Positions 5,167 to 5,331 of a stretch of 5,331 nt of DNA are shown here, piece by piece. The stretch's first letter is position 1. Each line of letters begins with the position of its first letter. The DNA comes from Ktedonobacterales bacterium (lineage in GTDB: Bacteria; Chloroflexota; Ktedonobacteria; Ktedonobacterales; JADMIN01): NCBI GenBank assembly GCA_015478575.1, contig JADMIN010000234.1, positions 1 to 5,331 of the forward strand, given 5' to 3'. The notes beneath the pieces were generated by a model. That model was not told the origin of the DNA. It did not search any database and saw only the letters and a program-made list of their open reading frames with translations. A program made the translations under genes and the position numbers.

Positions 5167-5331
5167 ATGCGCACCGCTCACCGCGCGCCGCTGGGATTGC
5201 TGGGGGGCGCCATACTCGTGGCTCTCGGTGTCTTCGCCGCCGAGAATGCCCGTCTGGTCGGCGTGCGCTTCTTGAGCGGGACGTTCACTGTGGGCCTGTG
5301 GGCGATTGTCGGCGCCTGCGCCGTGCTGGGC
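5167..5331 (+). CDS. LapA/DUF1049-domain small membrane protein, N-terminal part (cut by the right window edge)
   Basis: An ATG at 5167 opens a frame of 55 residues that reaches the window end without a stop. A short basic N-terminus (MRTAHRAPLG) precedes a first membrane helix (about 9-25). A short hairpin, ENARLVGVRFLSGTFTVGLW (26-45), and the start of a second helix (AIVGACAVLG) follow. This helix, then N-x-x-x-V-x-V-x-F-L, then helix layout is typical of DUF1049/LapA proteins, usually about 80-120 residues with two helices. In enterobacteria LapA helps regulate lipopolysaccharide synthesis. In other phyla the role of the family is largely unknown. GAGG (5156-5159) lies 7 nt before the ATG and supports the start. 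The gene follows the methyltransferase by 115 nt on the same strand. Confidence 0.7.
   Translation, partial: MRTAHRAPLGLLGGAILVALGVFAAENARLVGVRFLSGTFTVGLWAIVGACAVLG

Noticed and set aside
1..5331. CRISPR array, tRNA, rRNA, insertion sequence or phage genes
   Set aside because: No regularly spaced repeats, no cloverleaf-like or rRNA-like stretch, and no transposase, integrase or phage-like protein could be seen on either strand.

Overview
The window is G+C-rich with strong G/C preference at third codon positions. It carries six protein genes: four complete and one cut off at each edge. The taxon cannot be fixed from the sequence. The gene style (many high-GC membrane proteins, a stand-alone O-antigen-ligase-like protein, a small bacterial thiol dioxygenase and a LapA-domain protein, none in an obvious pathway cluster) would suit an environmental high-GC bacterium such as a member of Chloroflexota, but this is a low-confidence guess. 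No rRNA, tRNA, CRISPR array, insertion sequence or phage gene was seen.

Layout. At the left edge (1-295, minus strand) is the N-terminal 98 residues of an unidentified membrane protein. It has a very good Shine-Dalgarno sequence and the best promoter in the window, a near-consensus extended -10 promoter at 403-431. Divergent from it is a complete polytopic O-antigen ligase/polymerase-like (Wzy_C/WaaL-type) protein (539-2131, +). Convergent with that is a cysteine dioxygenase-family thiol dioxygenase (2207-2803, -). A 75-nt gap holding a G+C-rich inverted repeat separates the two. Across a 255-nt divergent intergenic region lies an uncharacterised multi-pass membrane protein (3059-3889, +). 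It is followed on the same strand by a SAM-dependent family-2-type O-methyltransferase (4002-5051, +) and then the start of a LapA/DUF1049-like small membrane protein (5167-5331, +, cut by the window end). Gaps of 112 and 115 nt, each containing a perfect G+C-rich hairpin, separate these last three genes, so they need not form one operon.

How the genes work together. No shared pathway is evident. The ligase-like and LapA-like genes both point loosely to the cell envelope. The dioxygenase points to catabolism of cysteine or 3-mercaptopropionate. The methyltransferase is of the type that decorates small hydroxylated molecules, but no biosynthetic genes lie beside it. I see no convincing new system. 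The points most worth a second look are an apparently inserted, repeat-rich linker inside the ligase gene (about 866-1000), a leader hairpin that could mask the ribosome binding site of the methyltransferase, the unusual active-site wording of the thiol dioxygenase, and structured elements in the divergent region 2804-3058.
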